DNA from: Elizabethkingia occulta
GTDB taxonomy: Bacteria > Bacteroidota > Bacteroidia > Flavobacteriales > Weeksellaceae
Direction of reading: 5' to 3'
Assembly (NCBI RefSeq): GCF_002023715.1
Contig: NZ_MAHX01000016.1
Location: 186,001 to 250,000, forward strand
DNA length: 64,000 bases
Under the pieces are notes generated by a model, which saw only the letters and a list, made by a program, of their open reading frames with translations, was not told the DNA's origin and ran no database searches. Positions 43,785 to 53,144 of the stretch are shown piece after piece. Within the stretch, counting starts at the first letter, position 1, and each line of letters starts with the position of its first letter. The translations under genes and the position numbers were made by a program.

Positions 43785-44291
43785 TTATTCAGTTTCAAAG
43801 TACATGAGTACTTCATTGTCATTTGGGAGGGAGACATCTTTTACATAAGTCAATCCTAACTTTCCGAGAAGCTTTTGAGATGCAAAATTTTCTTTTGAAG
43901 TGATAGCGGAAAGTTTTTCCAGGCCGAAATCTTTCATGCCGATTTCTTTTACTTTTATGGCTGCTTCATAAGCGTAGCCCTTTCCTTCGTATTCTTCCAG
44001 AAAGGAATAGCCAATATCCATTATAGGAAGGCCTTCTCTTTCGAAAATACCTACAGCTCCAATGGTCTCATTGTTCTCTTTCAGTGTAATTGTGTAATTC
44101 CCGAAACCAGATCTTTCGAGCTGAGGAAGAAATCTGTTCTGAATATAAGTCTGAGCATCATCGATGCTACGTAGATTTTTATCTCCTATATATTGAATAA
44201 ACTTAGGTCTGTTATACAGATCCAGGAGAAAAGCAGCGTCATCAAGCGTTATAGGCTTTATAATCAGACGTTCAGTTTCATATGTTTTCAA
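43785..44291 (-). CDS. GNAT family N-acetyltransferase
   Basis: RimJ/RimL-type acetyltransferase fold: N-terminal TERLIIKPITLDDAAFLLDL, the strand IGAVGIFER, the acetyl-CoA region YSFLEEYEGKGYAYEAAI and the C-terminal NFASQKLLGKLG. At 168 residues it is standard. The acceptor (protein N-terminus or small molecule) cannot be told. Its start overlaps the stop of the upstream small membrane-protein gene by 14 bp. Confidence 0.87.
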   Translation of the reverse strand: MKTYETERLIIKPITLDDAAFLLDLYNRPKFIQYIGDKNLRSIDDAQTYIQNRFLPQLERSGFGNYTITLKENNETIGAVGIFEREGLPIMDIGYSFLEEYEGKGYAYEAAIKVKEIGMKDFGLEKLSAITSKENFASQKLLGKLGLTYVKDVSLPNDNEVLMYFETE

Positions 44292-44730
44292 TGCGATTAC
44301 CTTTTATAATTTTAAATATTTCATCCCGGCCGGTTTCTGCGTCCATTATATATTTTCCTCTTCCAAAAATAAAAATAATAAATCCTATGGAAAGTATTAT
44401 AAGTAAAGATGTTAAATCGTTATATGATGAATATAGAGCGTATAATAAGATGCAAGAATAAATAATAATATCAGTCCAGGGGTACAGTGCAGAAATATCA
44501 ACAATATTATATCCTTCTCTTTTAATAATATCTCCCTGAAGAGTCACTTTTGTAATGCTCCTATAAGTTTCAATTTTTCTTAGCCTAAAACTTCTTGTAT
44601 TGATATCTCCCTCGAACAGTTTTGGTTTATTTTTTAAATAATTTCTAAAAAATACCTTGGATTCAATATGTTCGGAAAGTGCATCTCTTATTTCTTCAGC
44701 AGATAATCCTGTTGTGATCCTAAACCTCAT
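44278..44730 (-). CDS. Small membrane protein of unknown function
   Basis: A 150-residue protein from the chosen ATG. The N-terminal soluble half (FRITTGLSAEEIRDALSEH) is followed by two hydrophobic segments (about 85-105 and 107-125) and a short charged tail. I recognise no family. The ATG ten codons upstream (44760) would overlap the antiporter gene further and add a hydrophobic stub. It overlaps the GNAT gene by 14 bp and lies just after the antiporter stop, so the three are probably one transcript. Confidence 0.6.
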   Translation of the reverse strand: MRFRITTGLSAEEIRDALSEHIESKVFFRNYLKNKPKLFEGDINTRSFRLRKIETYRSITKVTLQGDIIKREGYNIVDISALYPWTDIIIYSCILLYALYSSYNDLTSLLIILSIGFIIFIFGRGKYIMDAETGRDEIFKIIKGNRIENI

Positions 44731-44743
44731 TGTACCACAAATA

Positions 44744-45811
44744 TTAAGGAACAATAACATTAAAGATATAAGCGACTAAACTTACTAATAATACAACTCC
44801 GTAATGGAGGTTGGTTTTTCCCTGATTAAGCGAAAGCATTACAATAAAGAAGGACAATGCCAGTAATACCATAGACTTCACATCAATACCCAGTACAAGA
44901 TCTATATCGTACATTAAGCATACCACCACAACAGCAGGAATAGTTAAACCAATACTGGCTAATGCGGACCCTAATGCAAGATTAAGACTGGTTTGTAATT
45001 GATTTTTCCGGGCCGCTTTAATAGCAGAGATTCCTTCCGGAAGCAATACTACAGCTGCGATAATTACCCCGACCAATGATTTTGGTGCACCAATATCGAT
45101 TACCATTTTCTCTATACTTGGAGAAAGTGTTTTGGCAAGCAGTACAACGATTCCTAAACACAGTACAAGAAATACAAGGCTTAAAATCATCTTTTGCGTG
45201 GTAACCTTCTCATGTGGCTGGCTTTCGCCTTCGGTAACAAAGTAATCTTTATGTCTTACGGTTTGTACCATAATAAAGGAGCCATATAGAATCAAAGAAA
45301 CAACGGCTGCAAAGATTAGCTGTGAAGTATTATAATAAGGGCCACGTACACTTGTTGTGTAATTAGGGAGTACCAATGTAAGAACAAGAATAGAGATAAG
45401 TGTAATAAGGGCTGTATTTGCAGATTTTTTTCCAAAATACTGCTCATGGAATTTGGCACCACCGATTAGTAAACATAAACCAATGATACCATTCAGAATG
45501 AGCATAATTGCCGCAAGGACTGTATCTCTTGGTAAGGTTTCTGCTTCAGGGCCTCCTGCTACCATTAAAGAAATAATAAGAGCTACTTCTATAACGGTGA
45601 TGGCTATTGCCAGAATGATTGTTCCAAACGGCTCTCCTAATTTGTGTGCAATTGTCTCGGCATGATGTACCGCAGCAAGTACAGAACCGATAAGTAAAAC
45701 TCCTGCAAAAATTTCTGAAATTATATTATTATTGATTCCGAGCATATAAATTCCCCACGCAAGAAGAGGGAGAATAAATGCCCAGAAAGGCTGAAAGATC
45801 TTAATAGACAT
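44744..45811 (-). CDS. Calcium/proton antiporter (ChaA-like)
   Basis: CaCA-family exchanger with about eleven hydrophobic segments. The two alpha repeats are visible: GTIILAIAITVIEVALIISLM near the first third and GVIIAAVVLLPEGISAIKAARKNQ in the second half, each with the conserved acidic residue (IEV, PEG). At about 355 residues it matches ChaA-type proteins. A start two codons upstream (45817) is possible. Ca2+ is the family's usual substrate; Na+ or K+ exchange is also known. Confidence 0.87.
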   Translation of the reverse strand: MSIKIFQPFWAFILPLLAWGIYMLGINNNIISEIFAGVLLIGSVLAAVHHAETIAHKLGEPFGTIILAIAITVIEVALIISLMVAGGPEAETLPRDTVLAAIMLILNGIIGLCLLIGGAKFHEQYFGKKSANTALITLISILVLTLVLPNYTTSVRGPYYNTSQLIFAAVVSLILYGSFIMVQTVRHKDYFVTEGESQPHEKVTTQKMILSLVFLVLCLGIVVLLAKTLSPSIEKMVIDIGAPKSLVGVIIAAVVLLPEGISAIKAARKNQLQTSLNLALGSALASIGLTIPAVVVVCLMYDIDLVLGIDVKSMVLLALSFFIVMLSLNQGKTNLHYGVVLLVSLVAYIFNVIVP

Positions 45812-45853
45812 ATTCAATTTGTTATAGCCACAATATACAAAAAATCTATGAAT

Positions 45854-46327
45854 TTAGATGCCTTTTTTGCCGGAAATTATCATGTCAATTAATTTTGACT
45901 TTCTGTTTTCCCGTGTTTCCGGTTTCTTAGCATCTGTAATCCAGCGCATATATTCTTTGCGATGTGTATAAGACATCGCATCGTAAAGTTCTTTAGCTTC
46001 AGGATGCTTATTGAAAAGTTCCGCAATATCCTCCGGAATTTCCACAATACGCTCTTCCTTGTCTTCCCATAATATGACGGAAACACTGTCTCCGAATGTT
46101 TTATTCAAACTTTTTCGTACTTCCTGTGTTAGTCCAAGCATATGACAGGAAGACTTCATTTTGGCAAGGCTTCCACGATATTCAACGGCATCATCAAAAA
46201 GAGCTTTTATCTTTACTTGTCCTTTCTTGCCGAATAACTCTTCTGTACTAAAAGGAAAGTCAACATAAGCAGCATTCATATCCTCATGCTGAAGAATAAT
46301 AGCATCAAATTTTACCTTACCTGCCAT
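45854..46327 (-). CDS. YdeI/OmpD-associated family protein (DUF1905 domain)
   Basis: Two-part small cytosolic protein. A DUF1905 beta domain (about 1-90) has YVDFPFSTEELFGKKGQVKIKA and SCHMLGLTQEVRKSL. The YdeI-like helical end has LYDAMSYTHRKEYMRWITDAKKPETR and RKSKLIDMI. No enzymatic role is established. The chosen start (46327) reads AGKVKFDAI; an upstream ATG at 46336 lies further inside the YARHG gene, which overlaps either way. Confidence 0.83.
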   Translation of the reverse strand: MAGKVKFDAIILQHEDMNAAYVDFPFSTEELFGKKGQVKIKALFDDAVEYRGSLAKMKSSCHMLGLTQEVRKSLNKTFGDSVSVILWEDKEERIVEIPEDIAELFNKHPEAKELYDAMSYTHRKEYMRWITDAKKPETRENRKSKLIDMIISGKKGI

Positions 46328-47222
46328 AAGAGTCATAAGTGTCTTTCGCGTACTTTTCCATTCTGCTTAAGAGTTGCGCATTTTCTTTTTCCAGAGGTGA
46401 AAGTTCTTTGTCTACGTTATTGCTTACAGGTACATACCAGTCTGTATATTCAAAGAAGTTACGGTAGGTTTGTTTCTTGAAAGAATATCCATGACGTGCA
46501 AAAATGGTATTACGAAGAATTTCTAAATCCAGTTTTCTTAGATTTTTCAGCTGTTTCTCAGTAAGTTTTTGAGTAGAAGAATTGATTTTGTAAACATCAT
46601 CGGATGCTGAACGATAAACCTGCTGGGTATAAGTTTGCATTTTGCCGTCATCATCTTTATAAGTTTCCTTTTTCTCTTTAGGTGTTGTCCAGTCTACAAA
46701 CTCTGTATCCTTACTCAGCATAAAGTTGGGATTGTATACAAACTGCTTTTGGACCAGATCCAGTTTTTTATACGGGGATTTTACACTTGTAGTACTATAG
46801 GCTGTCCATTGACCAATTAAAGAATCGTTTCGTGTAAATAGTTCGAATCTCCCATCATCTTTACGATTTCCAGGCTCATCCAGAATAAAAGATATTTTAT
46901 TGCCCTGATCACTGGTTTTCCCGATTAACGGACGCTGATTTCCCGATACAATACTTTGTGCCCAAACAGTATCTGCTGTAATACGGTCTATTTTAATACT
47001 TATTTTTTTGGTCTCTCCGCTTTCATCATCAGGATTTCGTTTGTAGTCCGGATAGAAAGACCCGGTCCAGATACCATACAATTCCTTATGGAACTCCGGA
47101 GCCATAACCTTTTCCGGAGCTGCTTTGACAGAATCTTTTTTATTCTCCAAGGAAGTAACCTTAGCTTCCTTTTTGCACGAAAACAGGGAGAGCAAGACTC
47201 CGAAAATAACGAGCTTTTTCAT
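46317..47222 (-). CDS. YARHG domain-containing lipoprotein
   Basis: Predicted lipoprotein (lipobox LFSC, Cys16). A large beta-rich region (about 45-200) precedes a C-terminal YARHG domain. The domain reads LRNTIFARHGYSFKKQTYRNFF, then YTDWYVPVSNN. YARHG is an extracellular domain of unknown ligand. The gene starts inside the 3' end of the DUF2306 gene, with 62 bp shared. The signal peptide begins exactly at this ATG, so the overlap seems real. Its end overlaps the YdeI-like gene by about 11 bp. Confidence 0.82.
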   Translation of the reverse strand: MKKLVIFGVLLSLFSCKKEAKVTSLENKKDSVKAAPEKVMAPEFHKELYGIWTGSFYPDYKRNPDDESGETKKISIKIDRITADTVWAQSIVSGNQRPLIGKTSDQGNKISFILDEPGNRKDDGRFELFTRNDSLIGQWTAYSTTSVKSPYKKLDLVQKQFVYNPNFMLSKDTEFVDWTTPKEKKETYKDDDGKMQTYTQQVYRSASDDVYKINSSTQKLTEKQLKNLRKLDLEILRNTIFARHGYSFKKQTYRNFFEYTDWYVPVSNNVDKELSPLEKENAQLLSRMEKYAKDTYDSYGR

Positions 47223-47856
47223 ATTTATATTTTTTTAGTATTAATAATTCGATGATTACTAAATTGGGAACCCATCCTAGCCATGCAATAATCAGATAGA
47301 CTTCCATGGGATTGGGCTGAAAAAGATAAACCAGAATAACCTTCCACATTCTCAGGGTTAAAGCAGAAACAGCAAGCGCATAACTTCTGTTCATCCATTG
47401 CTGATGGCTCTTAATATCTTTTTTGAAAATTTTTACCATTGCCATGAAGGTGGTAAACCACCATAAACAACCTAAAATTACGAAAGACAATTGTGCCCAG
47501 AAGCCTCCGTTGGCACGTATACCCATATATATACCTGAAGGAGCAGAAAATAATAAAAGTCCCGCCACATATACATATCCTGAATATTGGTGGATGGTTT
47601 TATGATTCTTACGGGTAGTAAAAAACTGAATGAATCCAGCGAGCAATACGAAAATGCTGCTGTATACATGCATGTAAAAAATGGGCAGATAAAATGGGAG
47701 AGTTGTAACCTCAGTCTGTTTAATATTCAGAAAAGAAGCTGTAGGTGAAAAGGGTACATAGAATAATGTAATCCTACACATGAGTAAGAAAAACCAGATG
47801 AACAGTCCTATTAACGTCCATTTTGTGATATTCTTAGCAATAAGCATCTTTTTCAA
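47161..47856 (-). CDS. DUF2306 family membrane protein
   Basis: Membrane protein with about six hydrophobic segments. Histidines are placed at the ends of helices (YMHVYSSIFVLLAGFIQF, HKTIHQYSGYVYV, KSHQQWMNRSYALAVSALTLR), the typical pattern of DUF2306. The shape resembles heme or quinone-binding membrane proteins, but no function is proven. The last 20 residues are encoded over the start of the YARHG gene. Confidence 0.8.
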   Translation of the reverse strand: MKKMLIAKNITKWTLIGLFIWFFLLMCRITLFYVPFSPTASFLNIKQTEVTTLPFYLPIFYMHVYSSIFVLLAGFIQFFTTRKNHKTIHQYSGYVYVAGLLLFSAPSGIYMGIRANGGFWAQLSFVILGCLWWFTTFMAMVKIFKKDIKSHQQWMNRSYALAVSALTLRMWKVILVYLFQPNPMEVYLIIAWLGWVPNLVIIELLILKKYKYEKARYFRSLALPVFVQKGS

Positions 47857-47874
47857 TCAGGTGTAACGAATTTA

Positions 47875-47905
47875 CACAAAAAAACCTCACAATATTGTGA
47901 GGTTT
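47875..47905 (-). terminator. Intrinsic terminator of the S46 peptidase gene
   Basis: The palindrome AAACCTCAC-AATATT-GTGAGGTTT is followed on the minus strand by a seven-T run. It lies about 20 bp after the peptidase stop codon. Confidence 0.8.
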
Positions 47906-47925
47906 ATATTTTATTTGCAAAAGAA

Positions 47926-50058
47926 CTACTTTACTAAAGTTAATTCACTAATTAAGTTTTTAGCACCTGCAAACTTGTCAATTACCCAAAGTACATATCT
48001 AACGTCTACGTTGATTGTTCTTTGTAGTTTAGGTTCAAAAACAATGTCACCGCTTAAAGCTTCACTGTTTCCATCAAATGCAAGACCTATAAGTCTTCCG
48101 TAACCATCGATAATTGGAGAACCTGAGTTACCTCCTGTAATATCGTTATTAGAAAGGAAGTTTACATGAAGTTGTCCGTCTTTGTCTTTGTACATACCAT
48201 AATCTTTCTTTTTGTAAAGATCAAGAAGTCCTTGTGGAAGATCGAATTCTTCGTCACCTTTCTTGTACTTCTTAATCATACCTTCCATTGTGGTATAGTA
48301 ATTCTGTTTGATACCTGTGTAGTCTCTGTCAGCTCTTTTAGGAAGCGTTTCAATCTTACCGTAAGTTAATCTGATAGTAGAGTTAGCATCCGGATAGAAT
48401 TTTTTTTCAGGCATAGCTTTCATTAATCCGTCCATGAATAAACGGCTGTCTTTCTGGAAGCCTTCATCAGTTTTAGCATATTTTTCAGCTAATACTTTGT
48501 TGTCTCCGATATAGCCTGCAACAAACTTGTAAAGTTTATCATTAGCCAATTTTTCAGCGCTAGGGTTGTTCAGGAAGTTAATTACTGAAGCTGCATCTGC
48601 AAAAATTGAAGATTGCGCAATATTCGCAAGTTCTGATGCATTTACAGATTTTACAGTTGCAGAAGCAACATCTGCTGCTACTTTTGACTGATATAAAGAT
48701 GCCATCTGAGATAGCATTTCTGCTTCAAGTTGAGTATTGAAACCTTCATAAGCCTGCTTAACAGCTGCTTCTAATTTAGGTTTCATAGCCGCCTGAGCAG
48801 ACGCATCCTGCTTCATGTAGCTTGTTAAAGCATCTCCGATCTGGAAAGAATTTCTGATGTATTTAGCATTTCTTTGGAACTGCGCACCATAATTTTTCTC
48901 AATATTTCTGTTAGAAATCTGCTTGTAGTATGCGTCAGTATTTGCTAATACATTTGCATAAACAGCTTTGTTTTCAGCTTTATCAGCCCACTGTTGGTAT
49001 TTCTTCTCAACCTCTTTTTTATCCCCAATTGTTCCGTTTTTGTAAACAGCTTCAATTGTTCCGGCTCTGTTTTTCCAGTAGTTAGCAACACTTGCATAGT
49101 TAGAAGCGTAGGCTAATCTTGTAGCATCGTCTTTATCCATGTGTTTCTTCATAACATCCATAGCTGTTTTAGAAGCCTCAACCCATGCCGGGTAATCTTT
49201 GCTTACCATCTGTTCGATCCCGAAAGAAGTAAGGTATCTGTTTGTTGTTCCCGGATATCCTACGATCATTGCAAAATCACCAGGCTTGTTTCCTTTTAGT
49301 GATATTGGTAAATGATGCTTAGGCTTTAAAGGAACATTGTTAGCTGAATACTCAGCAGGGTTGCCATTTTTATCAGCATAAACACGGAAAACAGAGAAGT
49401 CTCCTGTGTGTCTTGGCCATTCCCAGTTATCTGTATCACCACCATATTTACCAATAGATGAAGGCGGAGTACCCACCAGACGAACGTCTTTGAAATCCTG
49501 GAATACAAAATAGTAAAATTCATTTCCTTTGAAGAAATCCTTCACCACTACAGTGTATTTTCCGTTTTCAGAGTTTTCAGACTGGATAGCTTTGATCTCA
49601 GCATCGATAATAGCCTTTCTCTGATCAGCACTCATATCATTGTTCAGTTTAGACGTGATACGTTTTGTAGCATCATCCATTCTTACAAAGAATCTTACTG
49701 ATAAGCCCTTAGAATTAATTTCTTCACCATTATTTTTTGCCCAGAAACCATTGGTAAGGTAATCTTTTTCTGGGGTAGATGCTGCAGCAATAGCGCCGTA
49801 TCCACAGTGGTGATTAGTGAAAATAAGACCTTGCGGAGATACAATCTCTGCAGTACATCCTCCTCCAAATTGGAGAATAGCATCTTTCAAGCTGGAGTTG
49901 TTTACGGAATAAATTTCTTCCGGTGTAAGGTGTAGCCCTTCTTTTTGCATATCTACACCATTCAGTCGCTTAATGAGCATCATTAGCCACATTCCCTCGT
50001 CGGCTCTCATTTGTACGAAACTCACCATAAAAGTGAGTAAAAGGAATAATCTTTTCAT
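47926..50058 (-). CDS. S46 family dipeptidyl-peptidase (DPP7-type)
   Basis: Exported serine dipeptidyl-peptidase that frees dipeptides in the periplasm for uptake as a carbon source. A signal peptide spans residues 1-19. The chymotrypsin-like triad is seen in FTNHHCGYG (His), the DTDNWEWPRHTGDFSVFR stretch (Asp) and TGGNSGSP (Ser645). The specificity position after the Ser reads LAFDGN, with Gly663. In the described S46 enzymes Gly here marks DPP7 (hydrophobic P1), while Arg marks DPP11 (Asp/Glu P1). The 710-residue length is typical. Confidence 0.92.
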   Translation of the reverse strand: MKRLFLLLTFMVSFVQMRADEGMWLMMLIKRLNGVDMQKEGLHLTPEEIYSVNNSSLKDAILQFGGGCTAEIVSPQGLIFTNHHCGYGAIAAASTPEKDYLTNGFWAKNNGEEINSKGLSVRFFVRMDDATKRITSKLNNDMSADQRKAIIDAEIKAIQSENSENGKYTVVVKDFFKGNEFYYFVFQDFKDVRLVGTPPSSIGKYGGDTDNWEWPRHTGDFSVFRVYADKNGNPAEYSANNVPLKPKHHLPISLKGNKPGDFAMIVGYPGTTNRYLTSFGIEQMVSKDYPAWVEASKTAMDVMKKHMDKDDATRLAYASNYASVANYWKNRAGTIEAVYKNGTIGDKKEVEKKYQQWADKAENKAVYANVLANTDAYYKQISNRNIEKNYGAQFQRNAKYIRNSFQIGDALTSYMKQDASAQAAMKPKLEAAVKQAYEGFNTQLEAEMLSQMASLYQSKVAADVASATVKSVNASELANIAQSSIFADAASVINFLNNPSAEKLANDKLYKFVAGYIGDNKVLAEKYAKTDEGFQKDSRLFMDGLMKAMPEKKFYPDANSTIRLTYGKIETLPKRADRDYTGIKQNYYTTMEGMIKKYKKGDEEFDLPQGLLDLYKKKDYGMYKDKDGQLHVNFLSNNDITGGNSGSPIIDGYGRLIGLAFDGNSEALSGDIVFEPKLQRTINVDVRYVLWVIDKFAGAKNLISELTLVK

Positions 50059-50137
50059 TATGGTTTATTTTTAACCCCGCTAAAATACGGATAATGAGAA
50101 GGAGCAAAAAATTTTCTCCGATAAAATCAGATAATAT

Positions 50138-50145
50138 TTACTTTT
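50138..50145 (+). promoter_or_regulatory. Possible -7 box of the third GLPGLI gene
   Basis: TACTTTTG matches TAnnTTTG and ends 25 bp before the ATG. No TTTG is seen at the -33 position. Confidence 0.35.
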
Positions 50146-50170
50146 GTCTAAACTCTAACTCTAAGTTGAT

Positions 50171-50995
50171 ATGAAGAAAATATATATATTGCTTTTTATA
50201 AGTATGGCATTTGCACTTTCCGCTCAAAATTACAGAGCTATTTATGAACTGAAATTTAAACCTAACAAGGATAAAGATTCTGTTTTAACAGACTATTATT
50301 CGCTGGATATCTTTCCAAAGTTAGAAAAGACAAGCTTTTATAACCACAGCTATTATAAAAATGATTCCATTATGAATGCTTTAAGTGAAAAATCGGAACG
50401 GGAAGGTGGTGTTAATATTGATCTTAATTCACTCCCAAAAGCAAAATACCCTTTGGTCTATATAAAAGAAAATACTAAAAAATACTCACTTAAAACTATA
50501 GATGGAGATTCGTATAAGTTTCCTGATGAAAGCAAAATGACATGGAAAATACTAAAAGAGTCTAAAAAAATTAAAAACTGGAATTGCCAGAAAGCAGAGA
50601 CAGAATATTCAGGACGAAAATGGACAGCATGGTATACTACAGATCTTTTATTCCCTGAAGGTCCTTATAAGTTCTCCGGACTTCCCGGGCTAATTGTTGA
50701 GATTTCTGATGACAAGAATGATTTTCATTTTGCACTTGAAGCTATTTATAAAAATGCTGAAAAGGTATACTTGCCCTCAGCCTACGAAAAATCTATTGTG
50801 GTGGACAAAAGCAAGTATGAGAAAGCTTTGTCTAATTATATTAAAGATCCTGCTTCCAAACTCAGACAAGGAACTATGGTTGACGAAAGTGGAAATCAGT
50901 TTCAGATTGCCGGTGGATTTAGCAAAGATTTTATAGATCAAGCTGTAGCAGAAAGACAGAAAAAAATGAAAGAATTTAATAATCTGTTGGATTAA
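50171..50995 (+). CDS. GLPGLI family secreted protein (third copy)
   Basis: Third GLPGLI protein of the window. It has a signal peptide (cleaved near LSA-QN, about residue 19) and the family block EGPYKFSGLPGLIVEISDD at about 163-180. The preceding KAETEYSGRKWTAWYTT stretch matches the other two. It is clearly more diverged than the tandem pair at 0.7-2.4 kb. No neighbour explains its role. It is divergent from the S46 peptidase gene. Confidence 0.85.
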   Translation: MKKIYILLFISMAFALSAQNYRAIYELKFKPNKDKDSVLTDYYSLDIFPKLEKTSFYNHSYYKNDSIMNALSEKSEREGGVNIDLNSLPKAKYPLVYIKENTKKYSLKTIDGDSYKFPDESKMTWKILKESKKIKNWNCQKAETEYSGRKWTAWYTTDLLFPEGPYKFSGLPGLIVEISDDKNDFHFALEAIYKNAEKVYLPSAYEKSIVVDKSKYEKALSNYIKDPASKLRQGTMVDESGNQFQIAGGFSKDFIDQAVAERQKKMKEFNNLLD

Positions 50996-51337
50996 AGATG
51001 TGAGATAAGAACAACAATTATTTTATTACTGAAAGAGATTGGGTAATGGAATTTAATACAGCTTTTAAAGCTGATGTATTTCTTAAATATTCTAAATTCT
51101 GTAGTAGAAGTAATTATAGAATACTGTACTACAATAAAGTATAATGCAATATTGATAAAATTCAGAAAGGTTCTAAAAATAAAATTTATCGAAAATTAAA
51201 GCTCTGTCATTTTGGCAGAAAAAGCGTAACTTTGCAAACTGAACTTAATCCGAAACAGGAGTTGATATTTTTTCAGGCTGTACGATATTGCACTGGACAA
51301 CAGAATTCATGTTTCAGATTCTCAAATTATAAGAACC
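50996..51337 (+). other. Intergenic region ahead of miaB
   Basis: About 340 bp without a recognised gene. It holds a weak inverted repeat (TGTAGTA at 51100-51106 and TACTACA at 51127-51133), a TAACTTTG -7 box (51227-51234) and a leader of about 100 bp before the miaB GTG. The frame of miaB is open from 51266 but has no ATG in it. Confidence 0.55.
51227..51234 (+). promoter_or_regulatory. Possible -7 box of the miaB operon
   Basis: TAACTTTG matches TAnnTTTG. TCTG lies 20 bp further upstream, a one-mismatch -33 element. It would give a leader of nearly 100 nt. Confidence 0.4.
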
Positions 51338-52774
51338 GTGCAGGAAAAATATATAGACGAAACCAAGCAAGGGGAAGCCTTTGCAATTGCTGAAAGACCG
51401 GAAAACGGTAAGAAGTTGTTTCTGGAAAGCTATGGATGCCAGATGAATTTTTCTGATTCCGAGATTGTAGCTTCGATTCTTAATGAACAAGGATATAATA
51501 CAACACTAAAAGTTGAAGAAGCAGATCTTATCTTACTAAATACCTGTTCCATTCGTGAAAAAGCAGAACAGACTGTACGTATGCGCCTCTCTCAGTTCAA
51601 AAAACAAAAAGAATCCAATCCTAATTTAACGGTTGGAGTACTGGGGTGTATGGCGGAGCGCCTAAAAACTAAATTTTTGGAAGAAGAACATTTGGTAGAT
51701 CTTGTAGTTGGGCCAGATGCATACAGAGATTTACCCAATCTTTTAAAAGAAACAGAGGGCGGAAGAGATGCAATTAATGTAATTCTTTCTAAAGAAGAAA
51801 CATATGCAGATATTAACCCTGTACGTTTAGGTGGTAATGGTGTTACTGCTTTTGTAACAATTACAAGAGGTTGTGATAATATGTGCACATTTTGTGTGGT
51901 GCCATTTACCAGAGGACGTGAAAGAAGCCGTGATCCTCATTCTATTATAACTGAATGCGTGGAGCTATTTAACAATGGCTATAAAGAAGTAACCCTACTA
52001 GGACAGAATGTAGACAGTTACCTTTGGTACGGGGGAGGTCCTAAAAAAGACTTTGCAAAAGCCTCTGAAATGCAGAAGGCTACAGCAGTCAACTTCTCTA
52101 ATTTATTGGCAATGGTTGCTACAGCTGTTCCGGATATGCGTATCAGATTCTCTACATCCAATCCTCAGGATATGAGTCTGGATGTATTTCATACCATGGC
52201 GAAATACGATAATATCTGTAAGTATGTTCACCTTCCCGTACAAAGTGGAAGCGACAATATGCTGAAAGCGATGAACCGTCAGCATACGCGAGCAGAGTAT
52301 CTGTCTTTAATAAAAGAAGCTAAGAAAATTGTGCCTGAGATCTCTTTTTCACAGGATATGATTATTGGTTTCTGTGGAGAGACAGAAGAAGACCATCAGG
52401 ATACACTTTCCTTAATGAGAGAAGTAGAGTATGATTATGGTTATATGTTTGCTTACTCCGAAAGACCAGGTACACCAGCACATAAGAAAATGGAAGATAA
52501 TATTCCTGCCGATATAAAGCAAAAGCGTTTGGCAGAAGTTATCGCATTACAGGGAGAATTATCTAAAAAACGGATGAAATCCTATGTTGGCAGAAAGCAT
52601 GATATTCTGATTGAAGGAACTTCCAGAAAGAATGAAAATCAATGGAAAGGAAGGAATTCACAAAACGCAGTATGTGTATTCGATAAACTGGAAGGGCAGA
52701 AGATAGGTGACATGGTGTCTGTTTTTGTGTATGATAACACTCAGGGTACACTTTTGGGGAGAACAGCCGAGTAA
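51338..52774 (+). CDS. miaB: tRNA-2-methylthio-N6-dimethylallyladenosine synthase
   Basis: Radical-SAM methylthiotransferase that modifies A37 of tRNAs reading UNN codons. The N-terminal UPF0004 domain has ESYGCQMN, LNTCSIREKAE and LGCMAER. The radical-SAM core carries RGCDNMCTFC (CxxxCxxC), and a TRAM-like domain ends the chain (about 405-478). The start is GTG; no ATG lies upstream in frame, and flavobacterial relatives begin at about this point. It heads the operon that runs through lptE. Confidence 0.93.
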   Translation: MQEKYIDETKQGEAFAIAERPENGKKLFLESYGCQMNFSDSEIVASILNEQGYNTTLKVEEADLILLNTCSIREKAEQTVRMRLSQFKKQKESNPNLTVGVLGCMAERLKTKFLEEEHLVDLVVGPDAYRDLPNLLKETEGGRDAINVILSKEETYADINPVRLGGNGVTAFVTITRGCDNMCTFCVVPFTRGRERSRDPHSIITECVELFNNGYKEVTLLGQNVDSYLWYGGGPKKDFAKASEMQKATAVNFSNLLAMVATAVPDMRIRFSTSNPQDMSLDVFHTMAKYDNICKYVHLPVQSGSDNMLKAMNRQHTRAEYLSLIKEAKKIVPEISFSQDMIIGFCGETEEDHQDTLSLMREVEYDYGYMFAYSERPGTPAHKKMEDNIPADIKQKRLAEVIALQGELSKKRMKSYVGRKHDILIEGTSRKNENQWKGRNSQNAVCVFDKLEGQKIGDMVSVFVYDNTQGTLLGRTAE

Positions 52775-52781
52775 AAATTAA

Positions 52782-53144
52782 ATGAGAAGTCTTTCATACA
52801 TTATCATTTTAATGTCTTTGATTGGTAGCTACCAGTCAGAAAGTTCTTCTTGTGTACCTGCTTCATTCGGAAAGTATTGTAAAAAGCAACAGGGTGAATG
52901 TTTTAAGACAGATCAGCCGTCAGCTCATATCGAAAAGCTAAGACGATTCGTTTCACTCACCTTTTTCAAATTAAAAGAAAATCAACAAAAACAAGATTTT
53001 TGCTTCAGAGATGAATATGCTGTTAAAGCCCTTGTTTTTGATAAAAATAACAGAACCGTTTTTTTAAGTTCACCTTTTAAAATAGAAAGTAAGATTTCGA
53101 AGATCAGAAATAAAGATTACCTGGATTCAGTGTATAAAATTTAA
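52782..53144 (+). CDS. Small secreted protein of unknown function
   Basis: A 120-residue protein with a likely signal peptide (MRSLSYIIILMSLIGSY) and several cysteines early in the mature part (SSSC, KYCKK, GECF) that could form disulfides. The rest is Lys/Phe-rich without a recognised motif. It begins 7 bp after miaB and ends 68 bp before the sigma-54 activator gene. Confidence 0.55.
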   Translation: MRSLSYIIILMSLIGSYQSESSSCVPASFGKYCKKQQGECFKTDQPSAHIEKLRRFVSLTFFKLKENQQKQDFCFRDEYAVKALVFDKNNRTVFLSSPFKIESKISKIRNKDYLDSVYKI

